A stretch of 34,368 nt of DNA from an uncultured Bacteroides sp. (GCA_944322275.1 CALUOV010000011.1:1-34368), one strand, 5' to 3'; shown: positions 14,349 through 24,594, counted from the first letter of the stretch. Notes: a model not told the origin generated them from the sequence alone. Translations and numbers: made by a program.

Positions 14349-15512
14349 ATGAAATACAATTTTGATGAAATCATTCCCCGCCGGGGTACAAACTCTGAAA
14401 AGTGGGACGGCACAGCCGAAGAGGGCGTTTTGCCTCTTTGGGTAGCGGATATGGATTTCCGTGTGGCACAACCGATTCTGGATGCCTTGCAACGCCGGGT
14501 GTCGCATGGCATATTTGGATATACGCATGTGCCGGACGCTTATTATGAGGCTGTCGCCCATTGGTTTTCACGCAGGCATCATTGGCAGACAGACCGGAAG
14601 TGGATGCTCTACACTTCGGGCGTGGTGCCTGCCATTGCGGCTATTCTGAAAGCCATGACACTGCCCGGAGAGAAGGTCTTGATACAGACACCGGTGTACA
14701 ATTGCTTTTTCTCCTGCATCCGTAATTGTGGATGTCAGGCGTTGGAGAATCCGTTGGTCTATGAAGACGGCACCTATCACATTGATTTTGAAGATCTGGA
14801 GCGTAAAGCCGCTGACCCGTTGGCACGGGTGATGATCTTGTGCAATCCTCACAACCCGGCCGGCCGTGTATGGACGCGGGAGGAACTGCAACGGATAGGG
14901 GACATCTGCCTGAAGCATCAGGTGTTCGTGATAGCCGATGAGATTCATTGTGAGTTGGTAATGCCGGGCTATGAATACACTCCGTTCGCTTCGATAAGCG
15001 AGGATTTCCTCCATCACTCCGCCACGTGTAATTCGCCGACCAAGTCGTTCAATATAGCGGGCTTGCAGATAGCCAATATCGTTGTGGAGGATGCCAAAAC
15101 ACGCGAACACATCAACCGTGCCATCAATCTCAATGAGACGTGTGATGTCAATCCCTTGGGTGTGGAGGCATTGATAGCCGCTTATAACGAAGGCGAAGAG
15201 TGGCTGACCCAATTATTGGATTATCTGCACGGAAATTACGAATGCATGCGCCGCTTTGGCGAGGAGTATTTGCCTGAATTTCCGCTTACGAAACTGGAAG
15301 GCACTTACCTGGTGTGGATGAATTGCAAAGCGCTGGGCCAGCCGTCCGAAGCGTTGGAGGAGAACCTGATTAAAGAAGCCAAACTTTGGCTGAACGCCGG
15401 AGCCATGTATGGGACAGAAGGCGAAGGCTTTATGCGATGGAATATAGCGTGTCCTCGGGCACTGCTCCTGCAGGGGCTGGAGCGCTTCAAAGCGTATGTA
15501 GCCCGCCGCTAA
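14349..15512 (+). CDS. MalY/PatB-type PLP-dependent aminotransferase / C-S lyase
   Basis: This 387-aa fold-type I PLP enzyme has its Schiff-base lysine at Lys232 in SPTKSFNIAG. Family motifs include LPLWVADMDFRV, LYTSGVVPAI, LCNPHNPAGRVWTREEL and VIADEIHCELV. MalY/PatB proteins cleave cystathionine or cysteine C-S bonds, giving homocysteine or pyruvate and ammonia; some also act as aminotransferases. A TTG at 14337 is in frame, but ATG at 14349 matches the usual N terminus (MKYNFDEI). A hairpin terminator follows. Confidence 0.92.
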   Translation: MKYNFDEIIPRRGTNSEKWDGTAEEGVLPLWVADMDFRVAQPILDALQRRVSHGIFGYTHVPDAYYEAVAHWFSRRHHWQTDRKWMLYTSGVVPAIAAILKAMTLPGEKVLIQTPVYNCFFSCIRNCGCQALENPLVYEDGTYHIDFEDLERKAADPLARVMILCNPHNPAGRVWTREELQRIGDICLKHQVFVIADEIHCELVMPGYEYTPFASISEDFLHHSATCNSPTKSFNIAGLQIANIVVEDAKTREHINRAINLNETCDVNPLGVEALIAAYNEGEEWLTQLLDYLHGNYECMRRFGEEYLPEFPLTKLEGTYLVWMNCKALGQPSEALEENLIKEAKLWLNAGAMYGTEGEGFMRWNIACPRALLLQGLERFKAYVARR

Positions 15513-15532
15513 CCGGGACATCAGTGATAGAG

Positions 15533-15573
15533 AAGGACGCAGAGGCTTACCGGGTGAAGCATTCTGCGTCCTT
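15533..15573 (+). terminator. Rho-independent-like terminator after the MalY-type gene
   Basis: AAGGACGCAGA (15533-15543) pairs with TCTGCGTCCTT (15563-15573), an 11-bp perfect stem. ATTCTTTGTATTCTTTT follows as a T-rich tail. Confidence 0.75.
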
Positions 15574-15626
15574 ATTCTTTGTATTCTTTTAAGTTAAAAG
15601 GTGTGCGCTTTTTAAACTTTAATCGT

Positions 15627-15634
15627 TAACTTTG
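15627..15634 (+). promoter_or_regulatory. Promoter -7 box for the alpha-2-macroglobulin gene
   Basis: TAACTTTG, 20 bp before the ATG at 15655. No clear -33 TTTG. Confidence 0.5.
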
Positions 15635-15654
15635 TTCTAAATGGAAAAAGTAAC

Positions 15655-18600
15655 ATGCTTATGAGACGAGTAAAACTATTTATCAGTGTATGCCTGATGG
15701 GCATACTTGCCTGGTGGGGCACGGGGGCGCAAGCCCAGTCCTACGACAGACTATGGAAACAAGCCGAAGAGGCACAGGAAAAGAGCCGGCCTAAGACGGT
15801 GATCGAGTTGACCGACCAGATTTACCAAAAGGCCTTGGCGGAGAAAAACTCCGGCCAGCTATTGAAAGCTTACCTCTGCCGGGAAAACTTCAAGCAACAG
15901 CTTACACCGGACAGCTTATACTACACCATATTATATATAGCACATTGGGCCGACAACGCTACGGACCAGGCGGAAAAAGCCATCCTGCATTCACTCCTGG
16001 CCCGTGAATATGCGGATTATTGGCGTGAAAACTATCGGGCAGTGACCGAACGGACAGACCTGGCCGTGGATGAACCTTCGGCAGACATCCGTACGTGGAC
16101 ATCCCGCCAGTTTGTAGAGCAAGTGGATAAGCATAGTGCCGCCTCGCTGGCAGACGCCAGGCGATTGCTGGAGGTGCAGACGTCTGCCTATCAGCCTTTC
16201 ATCGAACAGGAAGAGGCGAGCGCCTATTACGGACACGACTTGTATCATTTGCTGGCCCGTCGTGCCATTGATGTTTATCAGGATATGACAGGAGCCGGTG
16301 CCGACTCGCTTCTGCAGAGCCGTGTGGACGGACTTTACCGGCAAATGCTGGAAACCTATACGTCCCGACCGGATGAGGAAGACGCCGTGGTGCTGACTAC
16401 CCTTGATTATTGGCAATGGAAAGCGGGGAGCTATCTGAATCAGGCCCGTTACTATTCCCTTTACACCCGCGACCTGAAGACGGAGAAAGCTTATCTGGAT
16501 ACGCTGGATGAACTGATGAAGAAGTATGCCGACCGTCCGGTGGTGATAGAAGCCTACATCCGCAAGGCGGAGTGGATGAGTCATGGAGGCGAAGGCCGGA
16601 GCATTGCCCAGGCTATCCGGTTGTGTGACGAAGGCATCCGGCTTTTTCCCAAATACAACCGTGTCGGTGAGTTGAAACGCATCCGTGCTGAATTGCTCCG
16701 TCCGCAGATCAGTCTGCGTAACGAGGGCGTCTGCTATCCCGGTGATACACTTCGTCTAGAGGTAAATTACCGGACACTGGACACGCCTGTCACACTGAAC
16801 GTCTATGCCACCAATCTGAAGACATATCCCGATTCGTATGACTGCAACAACAACGCCGACTTCCGCAAGTGTGCGCCGAAGCGTGTCTATACCGCCAAGC
16901 ATACCTTTACGCCTCTGCCCGGTGCCGGCAAACTGCCTGCCGATGTGCCCTATCTGCCCAGCGACACGATTCTCAGTTTGCCTATGCCTGTCTCCCCGGG
17001 TGTGTATATTGTAGAAGCTGTGCCACAAGCCAAGAACGGGCGTACGGTGCGTCGTTTCCTTTCCTTGTCTCGTTTGAGAGTCATGACACTCGATTTGGGC
17101 GGAGGCTCCATGGAGGTCATCACTTTGGACAATAAGAGCGGGCATCCTGTCAACGGGGTGACGGTTGATTTTTACTCCAACGCAGATAGCCTGTTGAAAT
17201 CTGTCACCACCGGAGCGGACGGCAAAGCCATTGTGCCCTGGCAGCAGAAAAGCTACGTGACCCGTTACGTGGCGCACAAAGACAATGACGCAGCCATGAA
17301 GCCTCAGCGTGTTTACTTGCGGCAAGCCACCAACGTCACTCCTTCCGTCAGTTACAACCTTTCTTTGCTGACCGACCGTGCCATCTACCGTCCGGGTCAG
17401 ACCGTTTACGTGAAAGGAGTGGCCTATAGCCAGGCGGAAGACAGTGCACAGGTGATGGCGCAAGGAACATCCTTTGAACTGGAGTTGCTCGACGCCAACC
17501 GCAAACAGATAGCCACTCGCAAGGTGACAACCAATGACTTCGGTTCGTTCACCGCCGATTTCGCCTTGCCTACGGCTTGCCTCAACGGGCATTTCCAGAT
17601 TCGTGCCCAAGGCAGGGCCAACGCTCACGTTCTCTTCCGGGTAGAAGAATACAAGCGGCCCACTTTCGAAATTACGTTCCAACCTGTCAGCGTGCCCTAT
17701 TGCCTGGGTGAGACCGTCACCCTACAAGGACAAGTGAAGGCGTTCAGCGGAGCTACGGTGCAGGACATGCCGCTGGCTTATAAAGTGGTTCGCCAGAACC
17801 CGATGAGCTTCTATCGGAGCTACCGCGAAACCTCTTTCATGGCCGACACAGTGCGGCTGGATGCCGAAGGGCGCTTCTCCATAGATGTGAAGCTGGATGC
17901 ACCGGCTATGGGTAAGCCCGGCATCTATGATCCGCTGCAAGCCTATACCTATATATATAATATAGAAGCTGCCGTGACCGATGAAGCAGGCGAGACGCAA
18001 TCGGCTGCTTACAATCTTCCGGCAAGAAAAGAAGCTTTCAGTCTTGAAGCTTTCTTCCCCACGCAGGTGTGCAAGGAAGATACGGGCACATGGGTGGTGC
18101 GAGCCTACAATGCGCAAAACATAGCCCAAGCCTTAGAAGTGCGTTGGCGCGTTCTTCGCGAAACAAAAGATAATGGCTCCGAGCAAGGCACGCCTTTACT
18201 GAGCGGCACTTGCCGGACGGATTCGCTTCAACCTTATTCTTTGTGGAAGTCCTTGCCTTCGGGAAATTACAGGCTGCTTCTGTCTGCCACGGACTCCTTG
18301 GGACATCAGGTAAGCACGGAGCGGACCTTCACCCTCTTCTCAAAATACGATACATGCCCCCCCGGCCATGCGCCTTTGTTTTATCATGAAGAACGTACGG
18401 AAGTGGCCGAGGGCGAAACCGCCTCTTTCTACATCGGCACTTCGCTGAAGGACGCTTACATGCAAGTAAATGTCTTTACGGATGGCAAGCGGATAGAGAG
18501 CCGTGCGTTGCAACTTTCTGACACGTTGATGCATGTGGAGATGCCTTATCTGCCTGCGTATGGCGAGAGCGTATCGATAATGTTCAACCTTTTGCGTGAA

Positions 18601-21534
18601 GGACAACTCTATAGCCAGACTGTCATTTTGAAGAAAAAACAGCCGGACACGCGTCTGGACATGAAGTGGCAAGTCTTCCGCGACCGGCTGCGTCCGGGAC
18701 AGGAAGAAGAATGGCGGTTGGTGGTAAGCAATCCCCAGGGAATGCCTGCCGCGGCCGAAGTCTTGGCCTTGATGTATGACGCTTCGCTGGACAAACTCTA
18801 TCGCAACCATCCGCAATGGGGCGTATTCTTCCCAAGAGCATTGGATTGGCGTGGCATGAACATCAGCAATCCGGAGAATCTGTATCTGTCGCCTTATTAT
18901 ACAATACCCGACTGGCAGGTGCCGGGGCTTAGCTTCGACCATTTCTGTTCGCCCTATCCAAACGGAATGGCATCAATTTCGATTGTAGAGAATGCGGTGA
19001 TGATACGTGGATATGCTTCCTCTCGTAGCTCCACCGTGACGGGAGGTGTGATGATGAAGGCACAGGCTTCCGTAGCACAAGACGCCGTTGCCTCTACGGA
19101 AGAATCAGGCCTGGCGGTAGAAGCCGCTTACGCACCCTCCGCGGCAGATCGTGTTCTGTCAGAAGAAAAAGTGGTGGAGTCGAAGTCCGTTCTTCAGCCG
19201 ATGGAAGACCTGCGGACCAACTTTGCCGAAACGGCCTTCTTCTATCCCCACCTGCGCACCAACGAACAAGGAGAGCTGGTTATTGCCTTCACTATGCCGC
19301 AGAGCCTGACCCGTTGGAACTTCCGCAGCTATGCCCATACGAAAGACATGCACACGGGTACGCTGGAAGCATCCGTTGTGACTGCCAAGGAATTTATGTT
19401 ACGCCCCAATCTGCCCCGCTTCCTGCGGGTGGGTGACCATACCTCCATTGCCGCTACTGTCAGCAACCTGACCAACGGGAAAGTGAAAGGCACCGTAGTG
19501 CTGCAACTCTTCGACCCCGAGACGGAGAAAGTCCTCAAGACCCGCAAGCAGAAGTTTGAGACGGAAGCCGGACGAAACGCCGCTGTCAGCTTCGACTTCG
19601 AAGTGGACGACCGTTATGAACTGTTGGGCGTACGCCTGACAGCGGACGGTGGCTCCTTCAGCGATGGCGAGCAACACCTGTTGCCTGTGCTGAGCAACAA
19701 AGAGCAAGTGACGGAAGCCTTGACCTTCGACCTGAAAGGTCCTGACGAACGCACGTTGAGGCTCGATACGTTGTTCAATCACGACAGCCCCTCCGCCACC
19801 AACCGGAGGCTGACTGTGGAAGTGACCGGTAATCCCGCCTGGCTGGCCGTGCAGGCGCTGCCCGCATTGACCCAACCCGATAATGAGAATGCCGTATCCT
19901 GGGCGACGGCTTACTATGCCAACGCCTTGGCCATGGCCATCGCTCAGTCACAGCCCCGCATCAAGACGGTGCTCGATGCCTGGCAAGCCTCCGGCGCTTC
20001 GACCGAAACTTTCCGCAGCCGTCTCGAACAAAATCAGGAGCTGAAAAACATGCTGCTGAATGAAACGCCCTGGCTGGCCGAAGCCACGAATGAAACCGAA
20101 CGCATGCAATGCCTTGTCCAGTTGTTCGATACCAACCGCCAACGCAACCTGCAAATCTCCGCCCTCACAAGACTGAAAGACTTGCAAGGCGAGGAAGGTG
20201 CCTGGAGCTGGTATAAAGGTATGTATCCCAGTCGGGACATCACGACCTACATTGCTACCCTGCTGGTACGCTTGCCGCAACTCACCGGTACGCCTTTGGA
20301 AGGCGATGCCTTGCAGATGAAGCAGCAGGCATTGGGTTATCTGCACAAGGAAGCGTTGGAAGAATACAAACGTATGCGCCGGGCTGAACAAGAGGGGCAT
20401 CCGATAAAGACGCTTTCCTGCTTGGCACTCGACTATATGTACCTGCTGGCTTTGGACGGAGGGGAAGCGCCCGAGGCTTACAAGGCTGTGCACGCCTACT
20501 TCCTGAAACGTGTGCCTGATATGCTGACTGGCTCTTCTATGCAAAGCAAGGCACAATGCCTGGTGATTCTTCTGGCAAACGGGCGCAAAGCCGAAGCTGC
20601 CGATTTTGAGGTTTCGCTCAAAGAACATCTGGTGCAGGATGGCAAGATGGGGACTCACTTCGCTTTCAACGATGGCTATTATTCGTGGGGCATGATGCCC
20701 GTATCGGCCCATGTGGCAGCCATGGAGGCCCTGAACCGCTTCGGAGGCAATGAAGCGTTGATAGAGGACATGAAACGCTGGTTGCTCAAGCAGAAGCAGA
20801 CCGTGGCATGGAATACGCCTGTCGCTTCAGCCGATGCCATCTATGCGTTGTTGTGCAACGGGCGCAACTGGCTGGCGGATAGAGGAGACGTACTCATTAC
20901 CTTGGGACGTGAACAAATCTCTACGGCTGACATGACCGATACGACCCGTCCGTTGCAAGGCTTGGGCTATGTGAAAGAAATGTTTGCCGAGGGCGATGCC
21001 GTCTTGAAGGCGAAGGAAATGACCGTTGCCAAGCGCGATACGGGCATGGCATGGGGAGCCGTCTACACGCAATATTTGTCACCCGTGGCCGAAGTAAAGC
21101 AGCAGGGTGGGGAGCTGGCAGTAGAGAAACAGCTCTATGTGGAACGTCTGGATGCATCCGGACATCCTACACTGCATCCGCTGGACGAAGGCGAGACGCT
21201 TCGTGTCGGCGATAAGGTCGTAACCCGTCTGGTGCTTCGCCTGGAGCGGGCTATGGACTATGTCCAGTTAAAAGACAGCCGTGCCGCTTGTCTAGAGCCT
21301 GCCGCTGTATTATCCGGTTATCGCCGGGGCGGTTCATTCGGCTACTATGCCGAGACTAAGGATGCCTCCAGCCGTTTCTTCTTCGACCATCTGGGCAAAG
21401 GCGTTTACGTACTGGAATACAGTTGCCGGGTAGCCCGTGCCGGAACCTATCAGTCCGGATTGGCAACAGGACAATGTGCGTATGCTCCGGAGATGGTGGC
21501 CCACTCGGGAAGCTGCCGGTTGGTAGTTTTATAG
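15655..21534 (+). CDS. Alpha-2-macroglobulin family protein (no thioester)
   Basis: This 1959-aa exported protein has a signal peptide (VKLFISVCLMGILAWWGTGAQAQ). The first ~350 residues are helical and may be TPR-like. An MG2-type domain is visible near residue 571 (LTDRAIYRPGQTVYVKGVAY). The A2M domain signature PQSLTRWNFRSYAHTKDMHTG lies near 1220, followed by FMLRPNLPRFLRVGDHTSI. The helical TED-like region starts around 1400 (QALPALTQPDNENAVSWATA) but lacks the CxEQ thioester motif. Bacterial A2Ms are thought to trap foreign proteases near the cell wall; thioester-free forms must act non-covalently. No penicillin-binding protein 1C gene is adjacent, unlike many proteobacterial A2M loci. 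It is probably transcribed alone or with the phosphoesterase 73 bp downstream. Confidence 0.92.
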   Translation: MLMRRVKLFISVCLMGILAWWGTGAQAQSYDRLWKQAEEAQEKSRPKTVIELTDQIYQKALAEKNSGQLLKAYLCRENFKQQLTPDSLYYTILYIAHWADNATDQAEKAILHSLLAREYADYWRENYRAVTERTDLAVDEPSADIRTWTSRQFVEQVDKHSAASLADARRLLEVQTSAYQPFIEQEEASAYYGHDLYHLLARRAIDVYQDMTGAGADSLLQSRVDGLYRQMLETYTSRPDEEDAVVLTTLDYWQWKAGSYLNQARYYSLYTRDLKTEKAYLDTLDELMKKYADRPVVIEAYIRKAEWMSHGGEGRSIAQAIRLCDEGIRLFPKYNRVGELKRIRAELLRPQISLRNEGVCYPGDTLRLEVNYRTLDTPVTLNVYATNLKTYPDSYDCNNNADFRKCAPKRVYTAKHTFTPLPGAGKLPADVPYLPSDTILSLPMPVSPGVYIVEAVPQAKNGRTVRRFLSLSRLRVMTLDLGGGSMEVITLDNKSGHPVNGVTVDFYSNADSLLKSVTTGADGKAIVPWQQKSYVTRYVAHKDNDAAMKPQRVYLRQATNVTPSVSYNLSLLTDRAIYRPGQTVYVKGVAYSQAEDSAQVMAQGTSFELELLDANRKQIATRKVTTNDFGSFTADFALPTACLNGHFQIRAQGRANAHVLFRVEEYKRPTFEITFQPVSVPYCLGETVTLQGQVKAFSGATVQDMPLAYKVVRQNPMSFYRSYRETSFMADTVRLDAEGRFSIDVKLDAPAMGKPGIYDPLQAYTYIYNIEAAVTDEAGETQSAAYNLPARKEAFSLEAFFPTQVCKEDTGTWVVRAYNAQNIAQALEVRWRVLRETKDNGSEQGTPLLSGTCRTDSLQPYSLWKSLPSGNYRLLLSATDSLGHQVSTERTFTLFSKYDTCPPGHAPLFYHEERTEVAEGETASFYIGTSLKDAYMQVNVFTDGKRIESRALQLSDTLMHVEMPYLPAYGESVSIMFNLLREGQLYSQTVILKKKQPDTRLDMKWQVFRDRLRPGQEEEWRLVVSNPQGMPAAAEVLALMYDASLDKLYRNHPQWGVFFPRALDWRGMNISNPENLYLSPYYTIPDWQVPGLSFDHFCSPYPNGMASISIVENAVMIRGYASSRSSTVTGGVMMKAQASVAQDAVASTEESGLAVEAAYAPSAADRVLSEEKVVESKSVLQPMEDLRTNFAETAFFYPHLRTNEQGELVIAFTMPQSLTRWNFRSYAHTKDMHTGTLEASVVTAKEFMLRPNLPRFLRVGDHTSIAATVSNLTNGKVKGTVVLQLFDPETEKVLKTRKQKFETEAGRNAAVSFDFEVDDRYELLGVRLTADGGSFSDGEQHLLPVLSNKEQVTEALTFDLKGPDERTLRLDTLFNHDSPSATNRRLTVEVTGNPAWLAVQALPALTQPDNENAVSWATAYYANALAMAIAQSQPRIKTVLDAWQASGASTETFRSRLEQNQELKNMLLNETPWLAEATNETERMQCLVQLFDTNRQRNLQISALTRLKDLQGEEGAWSWYKGMYPSRDITTYIATLLVRLPQLTGTPLEGDALQMKQQALGYLHKEALEEYKRMRRAEQEGHPIKTLSCLALDYMYLLALDGGEAPEAYKAVHAYFLKRVPDMLTGSSMQSKAQCLVILLANGRKAEAADFEVSLKEHLVQDGKMGTHFAFNDGYYSWGMMPVSAHVAAMEALNRFGGNEALIEDMKRWLLKQKQTVAWNTPVASADAIYALLCNGRNWLADRGDVLITLGREQISTADMTDTTRPLQGLGYVKEMFAEGDAVLKAKEMTVAKRDTGMAWGAVYTQYLSPVAEVKQQGGELAVEKQLYVERLDASGHPTLHPLDEGETLRVGDKVVTRLVLRLERAMDYVQLKDSRAACLEPAAVLSGYRRGGSFGYYAETKDASSRFFFDHLGKGVYVLEYSCRVARAGTYQSGLATGQCAYAPEMVAHSGSCRLVVL

Positions 21535-21607
21535 GAATGTAATGGCTTATACACATCTTTGACACACGTAATGCGCATCTTTGTGGAGATTAAAAAAAAT
21601 CACAGCC

Positions 21608-22402
21608 ATGATGCGTTTGCGCACTTTCTATTCCACCATTGTGTTGTCCGACATTCATTTGGGGACCACACATTCTAAAACAGAGGAAGTAACCCGTTTC
21701 CTGAAGTCTGTAAATTGTCGCCGTCTGATATTGGACGGCGACATTATAGACGGATGGGCCTTGCGTAAAGGAGGAACCCGTAAATGGCAGGCCAGGCATA
21801 CGGAATTCTTCAAAGTCATTATGAAGATGATGGAAAAGCAAGGCACGGAGGTGATCTACGTCCGGGGCAATCACGATGATTTTCTGGACAGCCTGACTCC
21901 GTTCACCTTCTACAATATCCGGATCGTGAAAGACTACATCCACGAAAGCCACGGGAAACGTTACTACGTGACGCACGGTGACATCTTCGATACGGTTACG
22001 ACGAACATGAAGTGGCTGGCCAAGCTGGGCGACATCGGTTACACTTTCCTGTTGTGGGTCAATAAAATCTATAACAACTACCGCTCCCGTCACGGACTGC
22101 CTTACTATTCGTTGTCACAAGCCATCAAACAACGGGTGAAAAGTGCCGTGTCCTACATCTCGGATTTCGAGCGGGAATTGGTGAAGTTCGCCCAGGCCCG
22201 TAAGTGCGATGGCATCATCTGCGGACACATCCATCATCCGGCGGATATGTGGTACGATGGTATCCATTACCTGAACTCCGGTGACTGGGTAGAAACCATG
22301 TCGGCGCTGGTGGAAGACGAGGAAGGCCATTGGTCGGTCCTGCGTTACGATGAGTTGCTGGCGGAAGAAGCCCGGACGGCTTTGCCCCAACTGGCTTCTT
22401 AA
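21608..22402 (+). CDS. UDP-2,3-diacylglucosamine diphosphatase-like metallophosphoesterase (LpxH-type)
   Basis: This 264-aa calcineurin-like phosphoesterase has all five metal motifs: SDIHLG (Asp15, His17), LDGDIIDGW, VRGNHDD, THGD and GHIHHP. The region between them (WLAKLGDIGYTFLLWVNKIY) is hydrophobic and may be membrane-associating. LpxH-type enzymes remove UMP from UDP-diacylglucosamine in lipid A synthesis. Several Bacteroides paralogues share this fold, so lipid A function is likely but not certain. The frame is open from a TTG at 21581; ATG at 21608 (or 21611) is preferred. Its stop interlocks with that of the convergent serine hydrolase. Confidence 0.85.
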   Translation: MMRLRTFYSTIVLSDIHLGTTHSKTEEVTRFLKSVNCRRLILDGDIIDGWALRKGGTRKWQARHTEFFKVIMKMMEKQGTEVIYVRGNHDDFLDSLTPFTFYNIRIVKDYIHESHGKRYYVTHGDIFDTVTTNMKWLAKLGDIGYTFLLWVNKIYNNYRSRHGLPYYSLSQAIKQRVKSAVSYISDFERELVKFAQARKCDGIICGHIHHPADMWYDGIHYLNSGDWVETMSALVEDEEGHWSVLRYDELLAEEARTALPQLAS

Positions 22403-23553
22403 CCGGCTTCGATGATGCTGAAGGCAATGTCCAGATAGCGGGTCATGTCGATGGTCAAGGCACCGTCGTACACATCGTGCCGCTTGCGGCCCAGGCGTAC
22501 CACGATGGCATTCCGTGAGGGAACGGCAAAGACATATTGCCCTAACATCCCCCTCATGCACGGTATGGACTCGCCCCGGTAGTTCAGAATCCATGTTTGC
22601 AGGCCGTAGTAGCTGAGCGGACCTTTCCCCCACTGATCCTTCAGATAGGAGGCAGGGCGCATCATCTCGTCCATATACTTTTCCGATACCAGTTGCCGGT
22701 TGTTCCATCGGCCACGGTACAGCATCAGCCGTCCGAAGCGGGCCACGTCACGTGCCGTGGTGTGGAAGCAGCAGAAAGCCTTTTCGTCTCCCCGTTCCTT
22801 GTCCAACAGCCAATAGGCATCCCGTTCGGCCTGCATGGGACGCCAAAGCTTCTTTTCCGCATATTGGCTCAGTGTCTCACCTGTGGCGGCCTCCAAAACG
22901 AAAGCCAGCAGTTGCGTCTCTCCGCTCCGGTAGGAGAATTGTACGCCCGGCTCGTCCTTTACGTTCAGTCCTGTGACCAGTTCGTAAAGGTCGTTGCCAT
23001 AGTATCCGTGGGTCGTGACAGAGAAGAGTGAGGCATAGGATTCGTCCCACGCCATACCGCCGCTCATGGTGAGCAGGTCGCGAAGAGTCACGTCAGCTTG
23101 CCTGCCTTTATTATAAATAGGTATATAGCGGGAGACGGGATCATCCAGACTGTGTATCTTACCCTCATCCAGGGCGATGCCCACCAGCATACCTACAATG
23201 GTTTTAGTGGCGGAGTAGATGTTGGACGTACGGGACTCGTTCCATCCGTCCCGGTAACTTTCGTAAAGGATGCTGTCGTGCTGGATGACGAGGAAGGCTA
23301 CGGTGTGCAAGCTATCCATATAAGCCAGGTCGGCGGTTCCCGGCTGATGCAGGTTATAAGCCTTGGCATGAGGCCAGCGCCACACGTTGGTGGGGTCGTG
23401 CCGCACGGTGTCACGATGGAAGGTCTCCAGGTCATCGATGACAGGCATCAGGTGGATCAGTGCCTGCCGGGCATAATAGGGCAAGGAGATGTAGCTCACG
23501 ATGAGCAGCGCGGCGATAAGGACCGACAGCAGCAAGGCTTTTTTTCGTTTCAT
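22399..23553 (-). CDS. Serine hydrolase of the class C beta-lactamase family
   Basis: This 384-aa protein has an N-terminal signal or anchor helix (ALLLSVLIAALLIVSYISLP). The nucleophile motif is SATK (Ser114, Lys117 in NIYSATKTIVG), with a YRS motif (FSYRSGETQ) in place of YxN. LRDLLTMSGGMAWDE is a standard family signature. These proteins include esterases, D-aminopeptidases and penicillin-binding protein homologues; true beta-lactamase activity is not implied. It follows the lytic transglycosylase by 37 bp in the same direction, which suggests a cell-wall role. Confidence 0.9.
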   Translation of the reverse strand: MKRKKALLLSVLIAALLIVSYISLPYYARQALIHLMPVIDDLETFHRDTVRHDPTNVWRWPHAKAYNLHQPGTADLAYMDSLHTVAFLVIQHDSILYESYRDGWNESRTSNIYSATKTIVGMLVGIALDEGKIHSLDDPVSRYIPIYNKGRQADVTLRDLLTMSGGMAWDESYASLFSVTTHGYYGNDLYELVTGLNVKDEPGVQFSYRSGETQLLAFVLEAATGETLSQYAEKKLWRPMQAERDAYWLLDKERGDEKAFCCFHTTARDVARFGRLMLYRGRWNNRQLVSEKYMDEMMRPASYLKDQWGKGPLSYYGLQTWILNYRGESIPCMRGMLGQYVFAVPSRNAIVVRLGRKRHDVYDGALTIDMTRYLDIAFSIIEAG

Positions 23554-23590
23554 GGGAATCGGTTCATTGGTTTGCTAAAAGTAGTGTTTT

Positions 23591-24571
23591 TTAGTCTACC
23601 ACCCACTCCTTACGGTAAGCCTTTGTCTTTTGCGGATCGTAATACATGCCTTCACGAGTCGGTAATTTCAGGACGTAGGTGCGTCCGCTGCGGTTTTGCA
23701 GGAAGGTGGAACGCAACCAGGGGTTAAAATCCTTCAATTGGGCAAATGTGATGCCTTTTTGTTTGGCGTAGGAGGCAAGGTTGGCTATGCCCGTGGTGAC
23801 CGTGTCGGCAGTGCAGGCAATAGGCGGGTAGAGTTGTTCGCTGCGCAGGATGAAGCCGTAACGTTGCGGGTCGCTGAGCACGGCTTTGGCAGCAAGCAGG
23901 CGGAACATGTAGCGCGAGGTCTCTTCCACCAGCCAAAGGTCGGCGGCGTGAGTGGCCATCTGTTTCTGTAGTTGCGAACTGATGCGGCCTTGTCCGGCAT
24001 TATAGGCGGCCGCCACACTGAGCCAGTTGCCGTAGCGTTCATAGGAATCTTGCAGGTAACGGCAGGCAGCGCGCGTGGCCTTCTCGATGTGGTAGCGCTC
24101 GTCAATGTTGGAGTTTACCTCTAAGCCGTATTGCCGTCCGGTGCTTTGCATGAACTGCCACATGCCGGCGGCTCCCGCGGGCGACTTGGCCAAATGGTTC
24201 AGTCCGCTTTCAATGACAGCCAGGTATTTGAAGTCATCCGGTATGCCGTTGGCTTTCAGTATGGGCTCTATGACGGGGAAATAGCGGTTGGCACGTTTGA
24301 TGGACAGCATCGTGCTGGAGTGCATGTAGGTAAACGAAAGCAGTTCGCGGTCCATGCGTTCGCGATGGTCGTAACGGTCCAGGCGGATGGTCTGTCCGGC
24401 AAAGGTGATTTCCTGAGGGACGGAGGGCGAGGCTGTCAGGTGGGACACATCGTTGCGTACAGAGTCTTGTTGAGAATTGAAACAAGCATTACCGAGCAGG
24501 AAAGGTAGGGAGATACCCACGCACAAAGTGAGGGCGGTAGTCAATACGGGGTGTTTGAGTTGTATATTCAT
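23591..24571 (-). CDS. Lytic transglycosylase (SLT domain, MltD-like)
   Basis: This 326-aa protein has an N-terminal signal sequence (LTTALTLCVGISLPFLLGNAC) that could be lipidated at Cys30. The SLT domain spans about 95-230, with catalytic Glu121 in LAVIESGLNHLAKSPAGAAG. MWQFMQSTGRQYGL and AAAYNAGQGRI follow. It should cleave glycan strands with formation of 1,6-anhydro-muramic acid. LysM repeats, common in MltD, are not evident; the C-terminal ~90 residues (GIANLASYAKQKGITFAQLK) resemble a short degenerate LysM-like region. It is first in an operon with the serine hydrolase. Confidence 0.93.
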   Translation of the reverse strand: MNIQLKHPVLTTALTLCVGISLPFLLGNACFNSQQDSVRNDVSHLTASPSVPQEITFAGQTIRLDRYDHRERMDRELLSFTYMHSSTMLSIKRANRYFPVIEPILKANGIPDDFKYLAVIESGLNHLAKSPAGAAGMWQFMQSTGRQYGLEVNSNIDERYHIEKATRAACRYLQDSYERYGNWLSVAAAYNAGQGRISSQLQKQMATHAADLWLVEETSRYMFRLLAAKAVLSDPQRYGFILRSEQLYPPIACTADTVTTGIANLASYAKQKGITFAQLKDFNPWLRSTFLQNRSGRTYVLKLPTREGMYYDPQKTKAYRKEWVVD

Positions 24572-24594
24572 AGGTTGATGTAATCAATTTGCCG

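Noticed and set aside
22399..23553. True beta-lactamase resistance gene
   Set aside because: The SxxK motif is shared by many esterases and peptidases of the family, and the membrane anchor and cell-wall operon context do not point to a resistance enzyme.
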